Shown piece after piece: positions 16,219 through 25,224 of a DNA stretch of 64,000 bases. This DNA comes from Streptomyces antibioticus. Lineage in GTDB: Bacteria > Actinomycetota > Actinomycetes > Streptomycetales > Streptomycetaceae. The notes under the pieces were generated by a model. That model was not told the origin of the DNA, made no database searches, and saw only the letters and a program-made list of their open reading frames with translations. Both the position numbers and the translations under genes were made by a program. The stretch's first letter is position 1. Each line of letters opens with the position of its first letter. Location: positions 620,001 through 684,000 of the forward strand of contig NZ_CM007717.1 in assembly GCF_002019855.1 (NCBI RefSeq). Reading direction: 5' to 3'.

Positions 16219-17640
16219 TCAGGGCGCCGCGGGCTTGCCGTCGGTGTGCAGCCAGGTCCGGAACAGCGCGGTGAGGTTCTTGCCCGACTCCCGCTCCGCG
16301 AGGCGCTGGAACTGGGCGGTGGTGCCGTGGCCGTACCGGTGCCGGTCCGCCCAGGCGCGCAGCACGCGCAGGAAGACACGGTCGCCGACGGCGGTGCGCA
16401 GGGCGTGCAGGGCCATGGCGCCGCGGGCGTAGACGGGGGTGCCGAAGATGTTGGCGCCGCTGCCCGGGTCGGCGGGCGGGAATTCCCACAGCTCGTCGTC
16501 GGCGGGGGTGGCGTACAGGGCGTCGAAGGTCTTCTGGGCGCTGTCGCCGCCGTGCTGCTCGGCGTAGAGCCACTCGGCGTAGGTCGCGAAGCCCTCGTTG
16601 AGCCAGATGTCCTTCCAGGAGGTGAGGGAGACGGAGTCGCCGAACCACTGGTGGGCGCTCTCGTGCACCAGGGTGCTCAGGTCGGGCGCGCTGTCGTAGA
16701 CGGGCCGGGTCTGGGTCTCCAGGGCGTAGCCGACGTTCGGGGCGTGGTCGACGATGGAGCCGGCGGCGCGGAACGGGTAGGGCCCGAACAGCTTGCTCTC
16801 CCACTCCAGCACGGACGGCAGCTTCTTCAGGACGGGTGCGGCGGCCGCGGCCTCGCGCGGGTCGACGGCGTCGTACACCTGGATGCCGCTGCGGGTCTTG
16901 TACTGCTTGATCTGGAAGCGGCCCACGGTGGCGGTGGCCAGGTAGGCGGCCATGGGCTCCGACTGGCGCCAGCGGAAGGTGGTCTTCCCGTGCTGGGTGC
17001 TGCGGCCGAGCAGGACGCCGTTGGCGACGGCGGTGCGGCCCTGGGGGACGGTGATCGTGAAGTCGTAGGAGGACTTGTCCAGGGGGTGGTTGTTGGCCGG
17101 GAACCAGGTCATGGCGCCCTGCGGTTCGCCCGCCACGAAGGCGCCGTCGTCGGTGGGGATCCAGCCGTCCAGGGAGCCGTCGGGGTCGGTCACCGGGGCC
17201 GGCGTGCCGCGGTAGGTGACGGTGACGCGGAAGGACTGGCCCTTGCGCAGCGGACGGCGAGGGGTGACGACGAGTTCCTGGCCGTCGCGCCGGTAGGCGG
17301 CCCGGTCCCGGTCGACCGTCAGGCCGGTGACCTTCAGACCCGAGAGGTCGAGGTCGAAGCGGGTCAGCCGCTGGGTGGCGCGGGCGGTGAGGACGGCCTT
17401 GCCGTCGAGGTGCCCGCTGCCCGGGTCGTAGCGCAGGGTCAGGTCGTAGTGGGAGACGTGGTAGCCGCCGTTCCCGGCGAGCGGGAAGTAGGGGTCGCCG
17501 ACGCCGGGCGCGCCCACCGGTCCGGCCGCGGTGGCGGGGCCGGCCATGGCGAGCAGGGCCGCCACGACGACGGGCACGGTGACGGCGACGGCGCGGCGGC
17601 CGGGCAGGGCGGGGCGTCTGCGGATCTGGGGGTGCGTCAC
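16219..17640 (-). CDS. secreted M1 family metallopeptidase
   Basis: A 473-residue zinc aminopeptidase-like protein. It has a Tat/Sec-like N-terminus (RRRPALPGRR, then a hydrophobic stretch ending in ATA), so it is exported. The zinc site is complete: HESAH at 326-330 and the third ligand Glu349 in LNEGFATY. The upstream exopeptidase motif is GAMTWF rather than GAMEN. At this length it matches the short M1 branch lacking the ERAP1-like C-terminal domain. The GTG start follows AAGGAG. It lies upstream of a two-component operon on the same strand, but a hairpin separates them. Confidence 0.88.
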   Translation of the reverse strand: MTHPQIRRRPALPGRRAVAVTVPVVVAALLAMAGPATAAGPVGAPGVGDPYFPLAGNGGYHVSHYDLTLRYDPGSGHLDGKAVLTARATQRLTRFDLDLSGLKVTGLTVDRDRAAYRRDGQELVVTPRRPLRKGQSFRVTVTYRGTPAPVTDPDGSLDGWIPTDDGAFVAGEPQGAMTWFPANNHPLDKSSYDFTITVPQGRTAVANGVLLGRSTQHGKTTFRWRQSEPMAAYLATATVGRFQIKQYKTRSGIQVYDAVDPREAAAAAPVLKKLPSVLEWESKLFGPYPFRAAGSIVDHAPNVGYALETQTRPVYDSAPDLSTLVHESAHQWFGDSVSLTSWKDIWLNEGFATYAEWLYAEQHGGDSAQKTFDALYATPADDELWEFPPADPGSGANIFGTPVYARGAMALHALRTAVGDRVFLRVLRAWADRHRYGHGTTAQFQRLAERESGKNLTALFRTWLHTDGKPAAP

Positions 17641-17797
17641 ATGCGCTCCTTGCGGGGGGTGGCGAGTGATCCGATCACCTCACCCTAGGCAGCGAGCCCC
17701 GCGCGTTCGCCCTCGTTCAGGTCAAGCCACGCGGCGCACTGCGCCGTTCCGGGGTTAGCCTCGACAGCGTCCGCCGCCCCCGAGGAGAGGCCCGCCG

Positions 17798-18148
17798 GTG
17801 AGTGTCCGCGTGCGTCGCGTCTACGAACCGCCCGAGTCCGCCGACGGGGTGCGGGTGCTGGTCGACCGGCTGTGGCCGCGGGGGGTGTCCAAGGCCGAGG
17901 CGCACATCGACGAGTGGCCGAAGGCCCTCACCCCGTCGACCGAGCTGCGCCACTGGTACCACTCGGGCGCGGGGTCCTACGACGAGTTCGCGCGCCGCTA
18001 CGAGGCGGAGCTCGCCGCCCCGGAGGCGGCCGAACTCCTCGAACACGTCAGGGAGTTGGCCCGCTCCGGGGCGGTGACGCTGGTGACGGCGGTGAAGGAC
18101 CCGGACGAGAGCCACGCGTCCGTGCTCGCGCGCCTGCTGAGCCCCTGA
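17798..18148 (+). CDS. DUF488 family protein
   Basis: A 116-residue protein with the DUF488 hallmarks VLVDRLWPRGVSK near residue 20 and LVTAVKDPDESHA near the C-terminus. The family is widespread, small and soluble, and its biochemical role is not established. GTG is the likely start; a GAGGAG lies rather far upstream. It is convergent with the FAD dehydrogenase gene, with only 4 bp between the two stops. Confidence 0.8.
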   Translation: MSVRVRRVYEPPESADGVRVLVDRLWPRGVSKAEAHIDEWPKALTPSTELRHWYHSGAGSYDEFARRYEAELAAPEAAELLEHVRELARSGAVTLVTAVKDPDESHASVLARLLSP

Positions 18149-18152
18149 CGGC

Positions 18153-19847
18153 TCAGCCCGTCTCCTCCGCCGCCGCCCGTCCGGCGGCCCGGCCGGAGAA
18201 CAGGCAGCCGCCGAGGAAGGTGCCCTCCAGCGCGTTGTAGCCGTGGACCCCGCCGCCGCCGAAGCCCGCGACCTCGCCCGCCGCGTACAGGCCCTCGACC
18301 GGGCTGCCGTCGGCGCCGAGGGCGCGCGAGTCGAGGTCGGTCTGGATGCCGCCGAGCGTCTTGCGGGTGAGGACGTGCAGCTTGACCGCGACGAGCGGGC
18401 CCGCCTGCGGGTCGAGGATCCGGTGCGGGGTGGCGACCCGGCCGAGCCGGTCGCCGATGTAGCGGCGGGCGTTGCGGATGCCCTGCACCTGGGCGTCCTT
18501 GCTGTACGGGTTCTCGATCTGGAGGTCCCGGGCCCGGATCTGGCGGCGCAGCACCTCCGCGTCCAGCAGCGGCTTGTCGGTGAGCGCGTTCATCTTCTCG
18601 ACGAGCCGGTCCAGGGTGTCCGCGACGACGAAGTCGGCGCCGTGGTCCAGGAACGCCTGGACGGGCGCGGGGGCGCCCTTGCCGAGGATCCGGTCGCGCA
18701 GCACCGCCTTGCGGTCCTTGGCGGTGATGTCGGGGTTCTGCTCGGAGCCCGAGAGCGCGAACTCCTTCTCCACGATCTTCCGGCTGAGCACGAACCAGGA
18801 GTGGTCGTGGTCCGCGATGTCCTCGGTGGTGCGCAGATGCCGGAGCGTGTTGAGGGTGTCGTAGCCGGGCAGGCAGGGGTCGGGCAGCCGGCGGCCGAGG
18901 GCGTCGAACCACATCGAGGACGGCCCCGGCAGGATGCGGATGCCGTGCCCCGGCCAGATGGAGTCCCAGTTCTGGATGCCCTCGGTGTAGTGCCACATGC
19001 GGTCGCGGTTGACGAGCCGGACGCCGGCCTCGGCGGTGATGTCGAGCATCCGGCCGTCGACGTAGGCGGGGACGCCGGTGACCATCTCGGCGGGCGGGGT
19101 GCCGAGCCGTTCGGGCCAGTAGCGGCGCACGATCTCGTGGTTGGCGCCGATGCCGCCGCTCGTGACGACGACGGCCCGGGCGGTCAGTTCGAACTCGCCC
19201 ACCGCGTCACGGTTGGAGGCGACGCCGCGCGGGGAGTCGTCGGCGGCCAGGACCGTGCCGCGCACCCCGCGCACCGCCTCGCCGTCCCGGACCAGCGCGT
19301 CGACGCGGTGACGGTGGTGGAAGGTCAGCAGCCCGTCCTTCGCGGCCTGCTTGGCGTAGCGGACGAACGGCTCGACGACACCGGTGCCGGTGCCCCAGGC
19401 GACATGGAAGCGGGGGACGGAGTTGCCGTGCCCGTCGGCGCGCAGATCGCCGCGCTCGGCCCAGCCGACGGTGGGCACGAAGGAGATGCCGTGCCCGGCG
19501 AGCCAGGCCCGCTTCTCCCCCGCCGCCCACTCGACGTAGGCGCGCGCCCAGCGCACCGCCCAGGAGTCCTCGTCGTCCGTGCGGTCGAAGCCGGCGCTGC
19601 CCTGCCAGTCGTTCCAGGCGAGGTCGAGGGAGTCCTTGATGCCGAGGCGGCGCTGCTCCGGGGAGTCGACGAGGAAGAGCCCGCCGAAGGACCAGAACGC
19701 CTGGCCGCCGAGGTTGGCGGCGTTCTCCTGGTCGACCAGGGCGACCCGCCGGCCCCTGCTGGTGAGTTCGTGCGCCGCGACGAGGCCCGCGAGGCCCGCT
19801 CCGACGACGATGACGTCCGCGTCCATGGCGACCGTTGCCTTTCTCAT
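18153..19847 (-). CDS. FAD-binding dehydrogenase (KstD/fumarate-reductase-like)
   Basis: A 564-residue flavoprotein. The FAD Rossmann motif VIVVGAGLAGLVAAHEL is at about residues 12-28, NLGGQAFWSFGG follows, and the C-terminal FAD-binding block GGGGVHGYNALEGTFLGGCLFSG is intact. The family covers 3-ketosteroid dehydrogenase and fumarate-reductase relatives, and this branch is usually annotated only as FAD-binding dehydrogenase. The ATG at 19847 overlaps the TetR stop (ATGA), which supports this start over the ATG at 19826. It is probably an operon with, and repressed by, the upstream TetR. Confidence 0.88.
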   Translation of the reverse strand: MRKATVAMDADVIVVGAGLAGLVAAHELTSRGRRVALVDQENAANLGGQAFWSFGGLFLVDSPEQRRLGIKDSLDLAWNDWQGSAGFDRTDDEDSWAVRWARAYVEWAAGEKRAWLAGHGISFVPTVGWAERGDLRADGHGNSVPRFHVAWGTGTGVVEPFVRYAKQAAKDGLLTFHHRHRVDALVRDGEAVRGVRGTVLAADDSPRGVASNRDAVGEFELTARAVVVTSGGIGANHEIVRRYWPERLGTPPAEMVTGVPAYVDGRMLDITAEAGVRLVNRDRMWHYTEGIQNWDSIWPGHGIRILPGPSSMWFDALGRRLPDPCLPGYDTLNTLRHLRTTEDIADHDHSWFVLSRKIVEKEFALSGSEQNPDITAKDRKAVLRDRILGKGAPAPVQAFLDHGADFVVADTLDRLVEKMNALTDKPLLDAEVLRRQIRARDLQIENPYSKDAQVQGIRNARRYIGDRLGRVATPHRILDPQAGPLVAVKLHVLTRKTLGGIQTDLDSRALGADGSPVEGLYAAGEVAGFGGGGVHGYNALEGTFLGGCLFSGRAAGRAAAEETG

Positions 19848-20473
19848 TCGGGGTGAGCGCTGCCGTCCGTCAGCAGCGCGGTGAGGAGTTGCTTGAGCCA
19901 GGCGCGGGCCCGGGCCACGTCCTTGTCGAGCAGGAGCTGGGTGGTGACACCGTCGTAGGCGGCGACCACCGCGTACGCGGCGGAGTCGGTGTCGCCGAGC
20001 ACGGCGGGCAGGGGGGTGTGGCCGCGGGCCCGGGCGAGCCGGTCGGCGATCGCGCCGCGCAGCCGGGCCCGGTGGTCGAGCAGGGTGCGGGCGACGGCCG
20101 GGTCGCGGGCCGCGTGCACCAGGAAGTCGGTCTTCACCAGCAGCCAGTCGAGGTCGAGCAGGAGCACCTCGGTGACCCGGTCCACGGAGGCCGGTACGTC
20201 GAGGTCGGGTCCGTCCCCGGCGAGGGCGTCGGCGACCTGCCGGGCGATCAGGTCGGCGCGCTCGCGGTAGAGCGCGAAGAACAGCTCGTCCAGGCTGGCG
20301 AAGTTGGAGTAGAAGGCGCCCCGGCTGTAGCCGGCGGCCTCGCAGACCTCCTCGATGGAGACCCGCCCGAAGCCCTTGGCCGCGAACACGGCGAAGGCGG
20401 CGTCGAGCAGGTTGGCCCGGGTGCGCACGCGGCGCCGGGTGACGCGTGGTCCCGTCGTCTGCGGCGCGGTCAT
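19844..20473 (-). CDS. TetR family transcriptional regulator
   Basis: A 209-residue TetR-type regulator with the HTH at about residues 18-65 (LLDAAFAVFAAKGFGRVSIEEV then YSRGAFYSNFASLDELF). It is first in a leftward pair with the FAD dehydrogenase, overlapping it by 4 bp. Two palindromes just upstream of its start are likely operators, so autoregulation plus control of the dehydrogenase is expected. The ligand is unknown. Confidence 0.9.
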   Translation of the reverse strand: MTAPQTTGPRVTRRRVRTRANLLDAAFAVFAAKGFGRVSIEEVCEAAGYSRGAFYSNFASLDELFFALYRERADLIARQVADALAGDGPDLDVPASVDRVTEVLLLDLDWLLVKTDFLVHAARDPAVARTLLDHRARLRGAIADRLARARGHTPLPAVLGDTDSAAYAVVAAYDGVTTQLLLDKDVARARAWLKQLLTALLTDGSAHPE

Positions 20474-20488
20474 GGTCGGACCTCCGTT

Positions 20489-20522
20489 CGATACGTGAAT
20501 GTATCGGATACACCCGTGTATC
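20489..20522. promoter_or_regulatory. two adjacent GATAC/GTATC palindromes (TetR operators)
   Basis: CGATAC-N6-GTATCG at 20489-20506 is followed directly by GATACAC-CC-GTGTATC at 20507-20522. Both are perfect inverted repeats sharing a GATAC half-site. They lie 16 bp upstream of the TetR start and about 60 bp upstream of the divergent AlkB-like gene. Confidence 0.65.
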
Positions 20523-20567
20523 GAAAGAGGCGGGAAAAGAGAGCGAACATACTTTCGAATACGGCGT

Positions 20568-20573
20568 TACGCT
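20568..20573 (+). promoter_or_regulatory. -10 box of a leaderless transcript
   Basis: TACGCT ends 6 nt before the ATG of the AlkB-like gene, which has no Shine-Dalgarno. Transcription would then start at or next to the A of ATG. Confidence 0.5.
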
Positions 20574-20579
20574 GGTCCC

Positions 20580-21209
20580 ATGACCGCGCACCACCTCCAG
20601 GGCTCCCTCTTCGACCAGGCCGACGACCTGCGCCTCGGCCCCCTCGACGGACTCCACCGCACCCCGCTCGGCGCCGGCGCCTGGATCGACGTGCTGCCGG
20701 GCTGGCTGAGCGGCTCGGACGCGCTGTTCGAGCACCTGGCCGCCGAGGTCCCCTGGCGCGCGGAGCGCCGGGAGATGTACGACAGCGTGGTCGACGTCCC
20801 CCGGCTGCTCGCGTTCTACGGGCCGGACGGGCCGCTGCCCCACCCGGTGCTGGAGGAGGCCCGCGCGGCCCTGTCGGCGCACTACGCCGACGAGCTGGGC
20901 GAGCCGTTCGTCACCGCCGGGCTGTGCCACTACCGCGACGGGCGGGACAGCGTGGCCTGGCACGGCGACCGGTCCGGGCGGGGCGCCCGGGAGGACACCA
21001 TGGTCGCCATCCTCTCCGTCGGCACGCCCCGCGATCTGCTGCTGCGCCCCGCGGGCGGCGGCGAGACGGTCCGGCGCCCGCTGGGGCACGGGGACCTGAT
21101 CGTGATGGGCGGCTCCTGTCAGCGCACCTGGGAGCACTGCGTCCCGAAGTCGGCGCGCGCCGCCGGGCCGCGCATCAGCGTCCAGTTCCGGCCGCAGGGG
21201 GTGCGCTGA
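20580..21209 (+). CDS. AlkB-like 2-oxoglutarate/Fe(II) dioxygenase
   Basis: A 209-residue protein with the AlkB-type jelly-roll motifs: SVAWHGDRSG supplies the His-x-Asp iron ligands, WEHCVPK the distal His, and PRISVQFR the 2-oxoglutarate-binding Arg. AlkB proteins oxidatively remove alkyl groups from DNA or RNA bases. Length and layout fit bacterial AlkB. The transcript appears leaderless (-10 box TACGCT). The divergent TetR operators lie upstream and could also affect this gene. Confidence 0.9.
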   Translation: MTAHHLQGSLFDQADDLRLGPLDGLHRTPLGAGAWIDVLPGWLSGSDALFEHLAAEVPWRAERREMYDSVVDVPRLLAFYGPDGPLPHPVLEEARAALSAHYADELGEPFVTAGLCHYRDGRDSVAWHGDRSGRGAREDTMVAILSVGTPRDLLLRPAGGGETVRRPLGHGDLIVMGGSCQRTWEHCVPKSARAAGPRISVQFRPQGVR

Positions 21210-21334
21210 ACGTCCGGCGTGCGGCGAAACGCCGGTCGCTCTTCGGCCAGGGCACGGCCCCGCCCGCGGCGCCGGGCACCCGATCTGCTTTGCTGTGCCG
21301 GTCGGACAGCCACCTCACCACACGGGACGACCTC

Positions 21335-22102
21335 ATGGGCGCGGATGTACGGCACGTCGCGGACGGCACCTATCTGGTGCACGGCTCCCACACCAACTGG
21401 GTGATCCTCACCGACGGGGACGCGGTCACCCTGATCGACACCGGCTATCCGAAGGACCGGCGGCTGGTCCTGGAGTCCCTCGCCGCGGTGGGCGCCGCGC
21501 CGGAGGCGATCACCGCCGTGCTCATCACCCACGCGCACAACGACCATCTGGGCTCCGCCGAGCATCTGCGGGCGACCTACGGCACCCCGGTCTATCTCCA
21601 CGAGGCCGAAGTGCCGCACGCCCGGCGGGAGTTCCTCCAGCAGGTGTCCACGCCCGAGGTGCTGCGCAACGCCTGGCGGCCCGGTGTGCTGCCGTGGGCG
21701 GTGCACGTACTGCGGGTCGGCGGGACCGAGCAGCATCCGGTCGCGGCGCCCGAGGCGTTCCCGGTGGCCGACGGGCCGCTGGACCTGCCCGGCCGTCCGG
21801 TCCCGGTGCACACGCCGGGCCACACCGACGGGCACGCCGCGTTCCACCTCCCGGACGCCGGGATCGTCGTCTCCGGCGACGCCCTGGCGAGCGGTCACGC
21901 CACCTCCCGGGTGCAGGGGCCGCAACTGCTGCCGGACATGTTCCACCACGAGCGGGCCCGGGCGGTCGCCTCCCTCGACGTGCTCGCCGGACTGGACGCG
22001 GACACCCTGCTGCCCGGCCACGGGCCCGTGCACCACGGCTCGGTGCGGAAGGCGGCCGAGCTGGCCCGGGAGCGGGCGTCTCGTCCCCCGAACGCACGCT
22101 GA
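21335..22102 (+). CDS. MBL-fold metallo-hydrolase
   Basis: A 255-residue metallo-beta-lactamase-fold protein. The first metal motif is THAHNDH with His66, His68, Asp70 and His71. It is followed by HTPGHTDGH, SGDAL (bridging Asp) and LLPGHGPVHHG (last His), so the dinuclear zinc site is complete. The family includes glyoxalase II, lactonases and many uncharacterised hydrolases; substrate unknown. The ATG follows a weak GGGA. It is a stand-alone gene between the AlkB-like and DUF4032 genes. Confidence 0.88.
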   Translation: MGADVRHVADGTYLVHGSHTNWVILTDGDAVTLIDTGYPKDRRLVLESLAAVGAAPEAITAVLITHAHNDHLGSAEHLRATYGTPVYLHEAEVPHARREFLQQVSTPEVLRNAWRPGVLPWAVHVLRVGGTEQHPVAAPEAFPVADGPLDLPGRPVPVHTPGHTDGHAAFHLPDAGIVVSGDALASGHATSRVQGPQLLPDMFHHERARAVASLDVLAGLDADTLLPGHGPVHHGSVRKAAELARERASRPPNAR

Positions 22103-22135
22103 GGCGGACCGCCCGCAGGCCGTAATGTTCGGGCC

Positions 22136-23371
22136 ATGGCTTTGCAGATCAGCGCCACGAACCCGGAGCACCCGGCACTCCTGCTGGAGCTGCCCTGGCA
22201 CCTGCCCCTGGAGGAGTGGCCCGAAAAGATCCTCGTCCCGCTGCCGCGCGGCATCTCGCGCCACGTGGTGCGCTACGCGCGGGCCGGCGACGAGGTGATC
22301 GCCGTCAAGGAGCTGGCGCAGCGCCCCGCCCTGCGCGAGTACGAGCTGCTGCGCGACCTGGACCGGCTCGGCATCCCGGCCGTGGACCCGCTCGCCGTGG
22401 TCACCGGCCGCACCGACGGCACCGGCGATCCGCTGGAGCCGGTGCTCGTCACCCGCCACCTCGGCGGCTCGATGCCGTACCGCTCGATGTTCGAGACGAC
22501 CATGCGGCCCGCGACCATGCACCGGCTGATGGACGCCCTCGCCGTGCTGCTGGTGCGGCTGCACCTCGCCGGGTTCGCGTGGGGCGACTGCTCGCTGTCC
22601 AACACCCTCTTCCGGCGGGACGCGGGCGCCTATGCCGCGTATCTCGTGGACGCCGAGACCGGTGACCTGCACCCTCAGCTCAGCCCCGGCCAGCGCGACT
22701 ACGACCTCGATCTGGCCCGGGTGAACATCAGCGGCGAGCTGCTCGACCTGGAGGCGTCCGGGGCGCTGCACCCCTCGGTGGACCCCATCGAGTTCGGCAT
22801 GGAGATCTGCGCCCGGTACGGGGCGCTGTGGCAGGAGCTGACCCGCACCTCGGTGTACCCGGCGGGCAAGTACCACTACATCGAGCGCCGCATCCGGCGG
22901 CTCAACGACCTCGGCTTCGACGTGGCCGAGATGCAGATCGAGCACTCCTCCAACGGCGACACGGTGACCTTCGTGCCGAAGGTGGTCGACGCCGGGCACC
23001 ACCAGCGCCAGTTGCTGCGGCTGACCGGTCTGGACACCGAGGAGAACCAGGCCCGGCGGCTGCTGAACGACCTGGAGAGCTGGATGGCGACCCAGGACGA
23101 CTACGCGCCGGGCGATCCGCTCGCCGCCCGCCCCGAGGTGCTCGCGCACCGCTGGGTGCGGGACGTGTTCCGGCCCACCGTGCGGTCGGTGCCGTTCGAG
23201 CTGCGCGGCTCCATGGACGCCGCGGAGATCTACCACGAGCTGCTGGAGCACCGCTGGTACCTGTCGGAGCGCGCGCAGCACGACATCGACCTCGACACGG
23301 TGGTCGCCGACTACATCGTCAACATCCTGCCCCGGGCACGGGAGACCCTGGAGCCCACCGTGCCCGAGTGA
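22136..23371 (+). CDS. DUF4032 domain protein with kinase-like N-terminal half
   Basis: A 411-residue protein. The N-terminal 200 residues look like a lipopolysaccharide-kinase/APH-type fold. A Lys-containing strand VIAVKELAQRP is near residue 58, a catalytic-loop-like FAWGDCSLSNTLF is near 150, and a DFG-like YLVDAETGDL follows. The C-terminal half matches DUF4032. Substrate unknown; the catalytic-loop Asp and Asn are present, so phosphotransfer is plausible. No Shine-Dalgarno is seen; TAATGT 7 nt before the ATG suggests a leaderless transcript. Confidence 0.75.
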   Translation: MALQISATNPEHPALLLELPWHLPLEEWPEKILVPLPRGISRHVVRYARAGDEVIAVKELAQRPALREYELLRDLDRLGIPAVDPLAVVTGRTDGTGDPLEPVLVTRHLGGSMPYRSMFETTMRPATMHRLMDALAVLLVRLHLAGFAWGDCSLSNTLFRRDAGAYAAYLVDAETGDLHPQLSPGQRDYDLDLARVNISGELLDLEASGALHPSVDPIEFGMEICARYGALWQELTRTSVYPAGKYHYIERRIRRLNDLGFDVAEMQIEHSSNGDTVTFVPKVVDAGHHQRQLLRLTGLDTEENQARRLLNDLESWMATQDDYAPGDPLAARPEVLAHRWVRDVFRPTVRSVPFELRGSMDAAEIYHELLEHRWYLSERAQHDIDLDTVVADYIVNILPRARETLEPTVPE

Positions 23372-23395
23372 CCGACCGCGCGGGCGGCGCGGGCG

Positions 23396-24268
23396 TCAGT
23401 CGTGCGGGACGACGGCCACGGGGCAGTCCGCGTGGTGCAGGACGCCGTGCGCCACGGAGCCGATCCGGGCGCCCACCGCGGTCCGGTGGGCGCGGCGGCC
23501 CACCACCATGAGCTGGGCCCGCCCGGAGACCGACAGCAGGACCTGTCCGGCGCTGCCCATCTCGACGTGCTCCACCACGTGCACGTCCGGGAACCGCTCC
23601 CGCCAGGGCCGCAGGGCGTCGGCGAGCGCCTTCTTCTCGTACGGCTCCAGGCCGCCCGCGTCGTCGAGGAGCTTGAGCGAGGCGGGGCTGTAGGCGAAGA
23701 CCGGCGGCAGCGTCCAGGCCCGCACGGCGCGCACGGTCGCGCCGCGCGCGGCGGCCGTCTCGAAGGCGAACCGTAGCGTGGCCGCGCTGTCCTCGGGGTC
23801 GCCCTGCTGGCCGACCACGATCTCGTGCCCGGCGACCTCCGAGGACGCCTTGTCGCCCGCCCTGACCAGGACGACCGGGCAGGTCGCCTCGGCGAGCACC
23901 TGCTGGCCCACGGAGCCCAGCAGGAACCCGACGACCGAGCCGTGGCCGCGCGAGCCGAGGACCAGCGTGTCCGCGTCCGCCGCGGCCTCGACCAGCGTCT
24001 CGACGGGCCTGCCCTCCAGGACGTCGGTGGTCACCGCGAGTCCGGGGTGCCGCTCGGTGACCGTCGCGACGGCCTGCTCCGCCGCGTCCCGTACCCACCG
24101 CTCCTGCGCCTCCCGGTCCGCCACCTCCGGCGCCGTGTCCGGCTGGAACCGCCAGGCGTGCACCACCCGCAGCGCCAGATCCCGCCGGACGGCCTCCCTG
24201 GCCGCCCAGGCGAGCGCCGCGAGGCTCTCGTCCGTCCCGTCGACCCCTGCCGTGATCGGGCCCGTCAT
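23396..24268 (-). CDS. universal stress protein, tandem UspA domains
   Basis: A 290-residue protein with two UspA domains (about 1-140 and 150-290). The first has a complete ATP-binding signature, GSRGHGSVVGFLLGSVGQQV, with CPVVLVR after it. The second is degenerate at the glycine loop (GRRAHRTAVGARIGSVAHGV) but keeps CPVAVVP. Actinobacterial tandem Usps bind ATP and are commonly induced by hypoxia or stasis. GGGAGG lies 7 nt before the ATG. It is convergent with the DUF4032 gene. Confidence 0.9.
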   Translation of the reverse strand: MTGPITAGVDGTDESLAALAWAAREAVRRDLALRVVHAWRFQPDTAPEVADREAQERWVRDAAEQAVATVTERHPGLAVTTDVLEGRPVETLVEAAADADTLVLGSRGHGSVVGFLLGSVGQQVLAEATCPVVLVRAGDKASSEVAGHEIVVGQQGDPEDSAATLRFAFETAAARGATVRAVRAWTLPPVFAYSPASLKLLDDAGGLEPYEKKALADALRPWRERFPDVHVVEHVEMGSAGQVLLSVSGRAQLMVVGRRAHRTAVGARIGSVAHGVLHHADCPVAVVPHD

Positions 24269-24335
24269 CTCGCTGCCTCCCGCTTGTCGTGATCACTTCG
24301 TACCCGGCCCAGTCTTCACCACTACGCTGAACGGT

Positions 24336-24692
24336 ATGGCGTTGGTATGGGAACAAGTGGTCGTGGACGCGGCCGACCCGGTGGCGCTGGGCCGCTGGTG
24401 GGCTGCCGCGCTGGGCTGGGTCGTGGTCAACGACGCGCCCGACGAGTACGAGATCCGGCCGGCCCCGGACCGTCTCCCCGGCCTGCTCTTCACCCCGGTC
24501 CCGGAGGGCAAAAAGGTCAAGAACCGCCTCCATCCGGACTTCCGCCCCGAGGACCAGGCCGCCGAGGTCTCCCGGCTGCTGTCCCTGGGCGCCCGCCGCG
24601 CGGACGTCGGCCAGGGCGAGCAGAGCTGGGTCGTCCTGGCCGACCCGGAGGGCAACGAGTTCTGCGTCCTGTCCGGCCGCCGCCCGGCCTGA
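24336..24692 (+). CDS. VOC (glyoxalase-like) family protein
   Basis: A 118-residue single-domain protein with the vicinal-oxygen-chelate pattern: VVVDAADPVALGRWWAAALGW at the N-terminus and VVLADPEGNEFCVL at the C-terminus. This is the short glyoxalase-like branch common in actinobacteria, of unknown substrate. TACGCT ends 7 nt before the ATG and there is no Shine-Dalgarno, so a leaderless mRNA is likely. Confidence 0.85.
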   Translation: MALVWEQVVVDAADPVALGRWWAAALGWVVVNDAPDEYEIRPAPDRLPGLLFTPVPEGKKVKNRLHPDFRPEDQAAEVSRLLSLGARRADVGQGEQSWVVLADPEGNEFCVLSGRRPA

Positions 24693-24741
24693 CCGGTCGG
24701 GTGGAGGAACCTCACGGCGGCGCGGCGCGTCTGGCCCTGAC

Positions 24742-25158
24742 ATGGAACGACGCACCAACCCGCCCTGGGCGGCCGGCTGCTCGACGCTGCACGCGGGGGC
24801 GCTCGCGGGCTACGGCGCCCACCGGCTGTCCCGTGCGGCACGCCGGACCTGCGCGGTCATCGCGCGGGAACACCCGAGCCTGTTCGACCTGTGGACCTGG
24901 CAGGCACCGCTGACGGTCCTCGCGGGGGCCTTCGCGGGCCTCCTCGCGTGGGCGCTGCCGGCGGCCGCCCTGCGGCGCCGCGAGCCCCGGTCCGTGAGGG
25001 TGCTGATACCGTCCGCGGTCCTCCTGGCCACCCTGATCGCGCTGACGCTGGTGCACTTCGCCTGGCTGGGGACCCCGCTCGGCGTGGGCAACGACACCAA
25101 CGGCACCTGTCCCCCGGACAACGTCCCGCCGTGGTGGCCCGGGTGGCTGCCCGCGTGA
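24742..25158 (+). CDS. small membrane protein of unknown function
   Basis: A 138-residue protein that I do not recognise. Two hydrophobic segments at about 57-78 and 87-108 are probably transmembrane. The N-terminal half is basic and the tail is Pro/Trp-rich (PPDNVPPWWPGWLPA). It lies 50 bp after the VOC gene and 66 bp before the receiver-flavoprotein operon, same strand. It may be co-transcribed with the former. Coding is supported by GC-biased third positions and a frame open across its full length. Confidence 0.55.
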   Translation: MERRTNPPWAAGCSTLHAGALAGYGAHRLSRAARRTCAVIAREHPSLFDLWTWQAPLTVLAGAFAGLLAWALPAAALRRREPRSVRVLIPSAVLLATLIALTLVHFAWLGTPLGVGNDTNGTCPPDNVPPWWPGWLPA

Positions 25159-25224
25159 GGCGGGGAAGGGACCTCGGTACGGCCAGCCGTGGCCATGGCT
25201 CCTCCCGCCCCGTACGGTTCTTGT

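Noticed and set aside
19826-21137. N-terminal extension of the FAD dehydrogenase to 994 codons
   Set aside because: It would run antisense across the AlkB gene and through the TetR gene; the overlapping ATGA start at 19847 fits the family.
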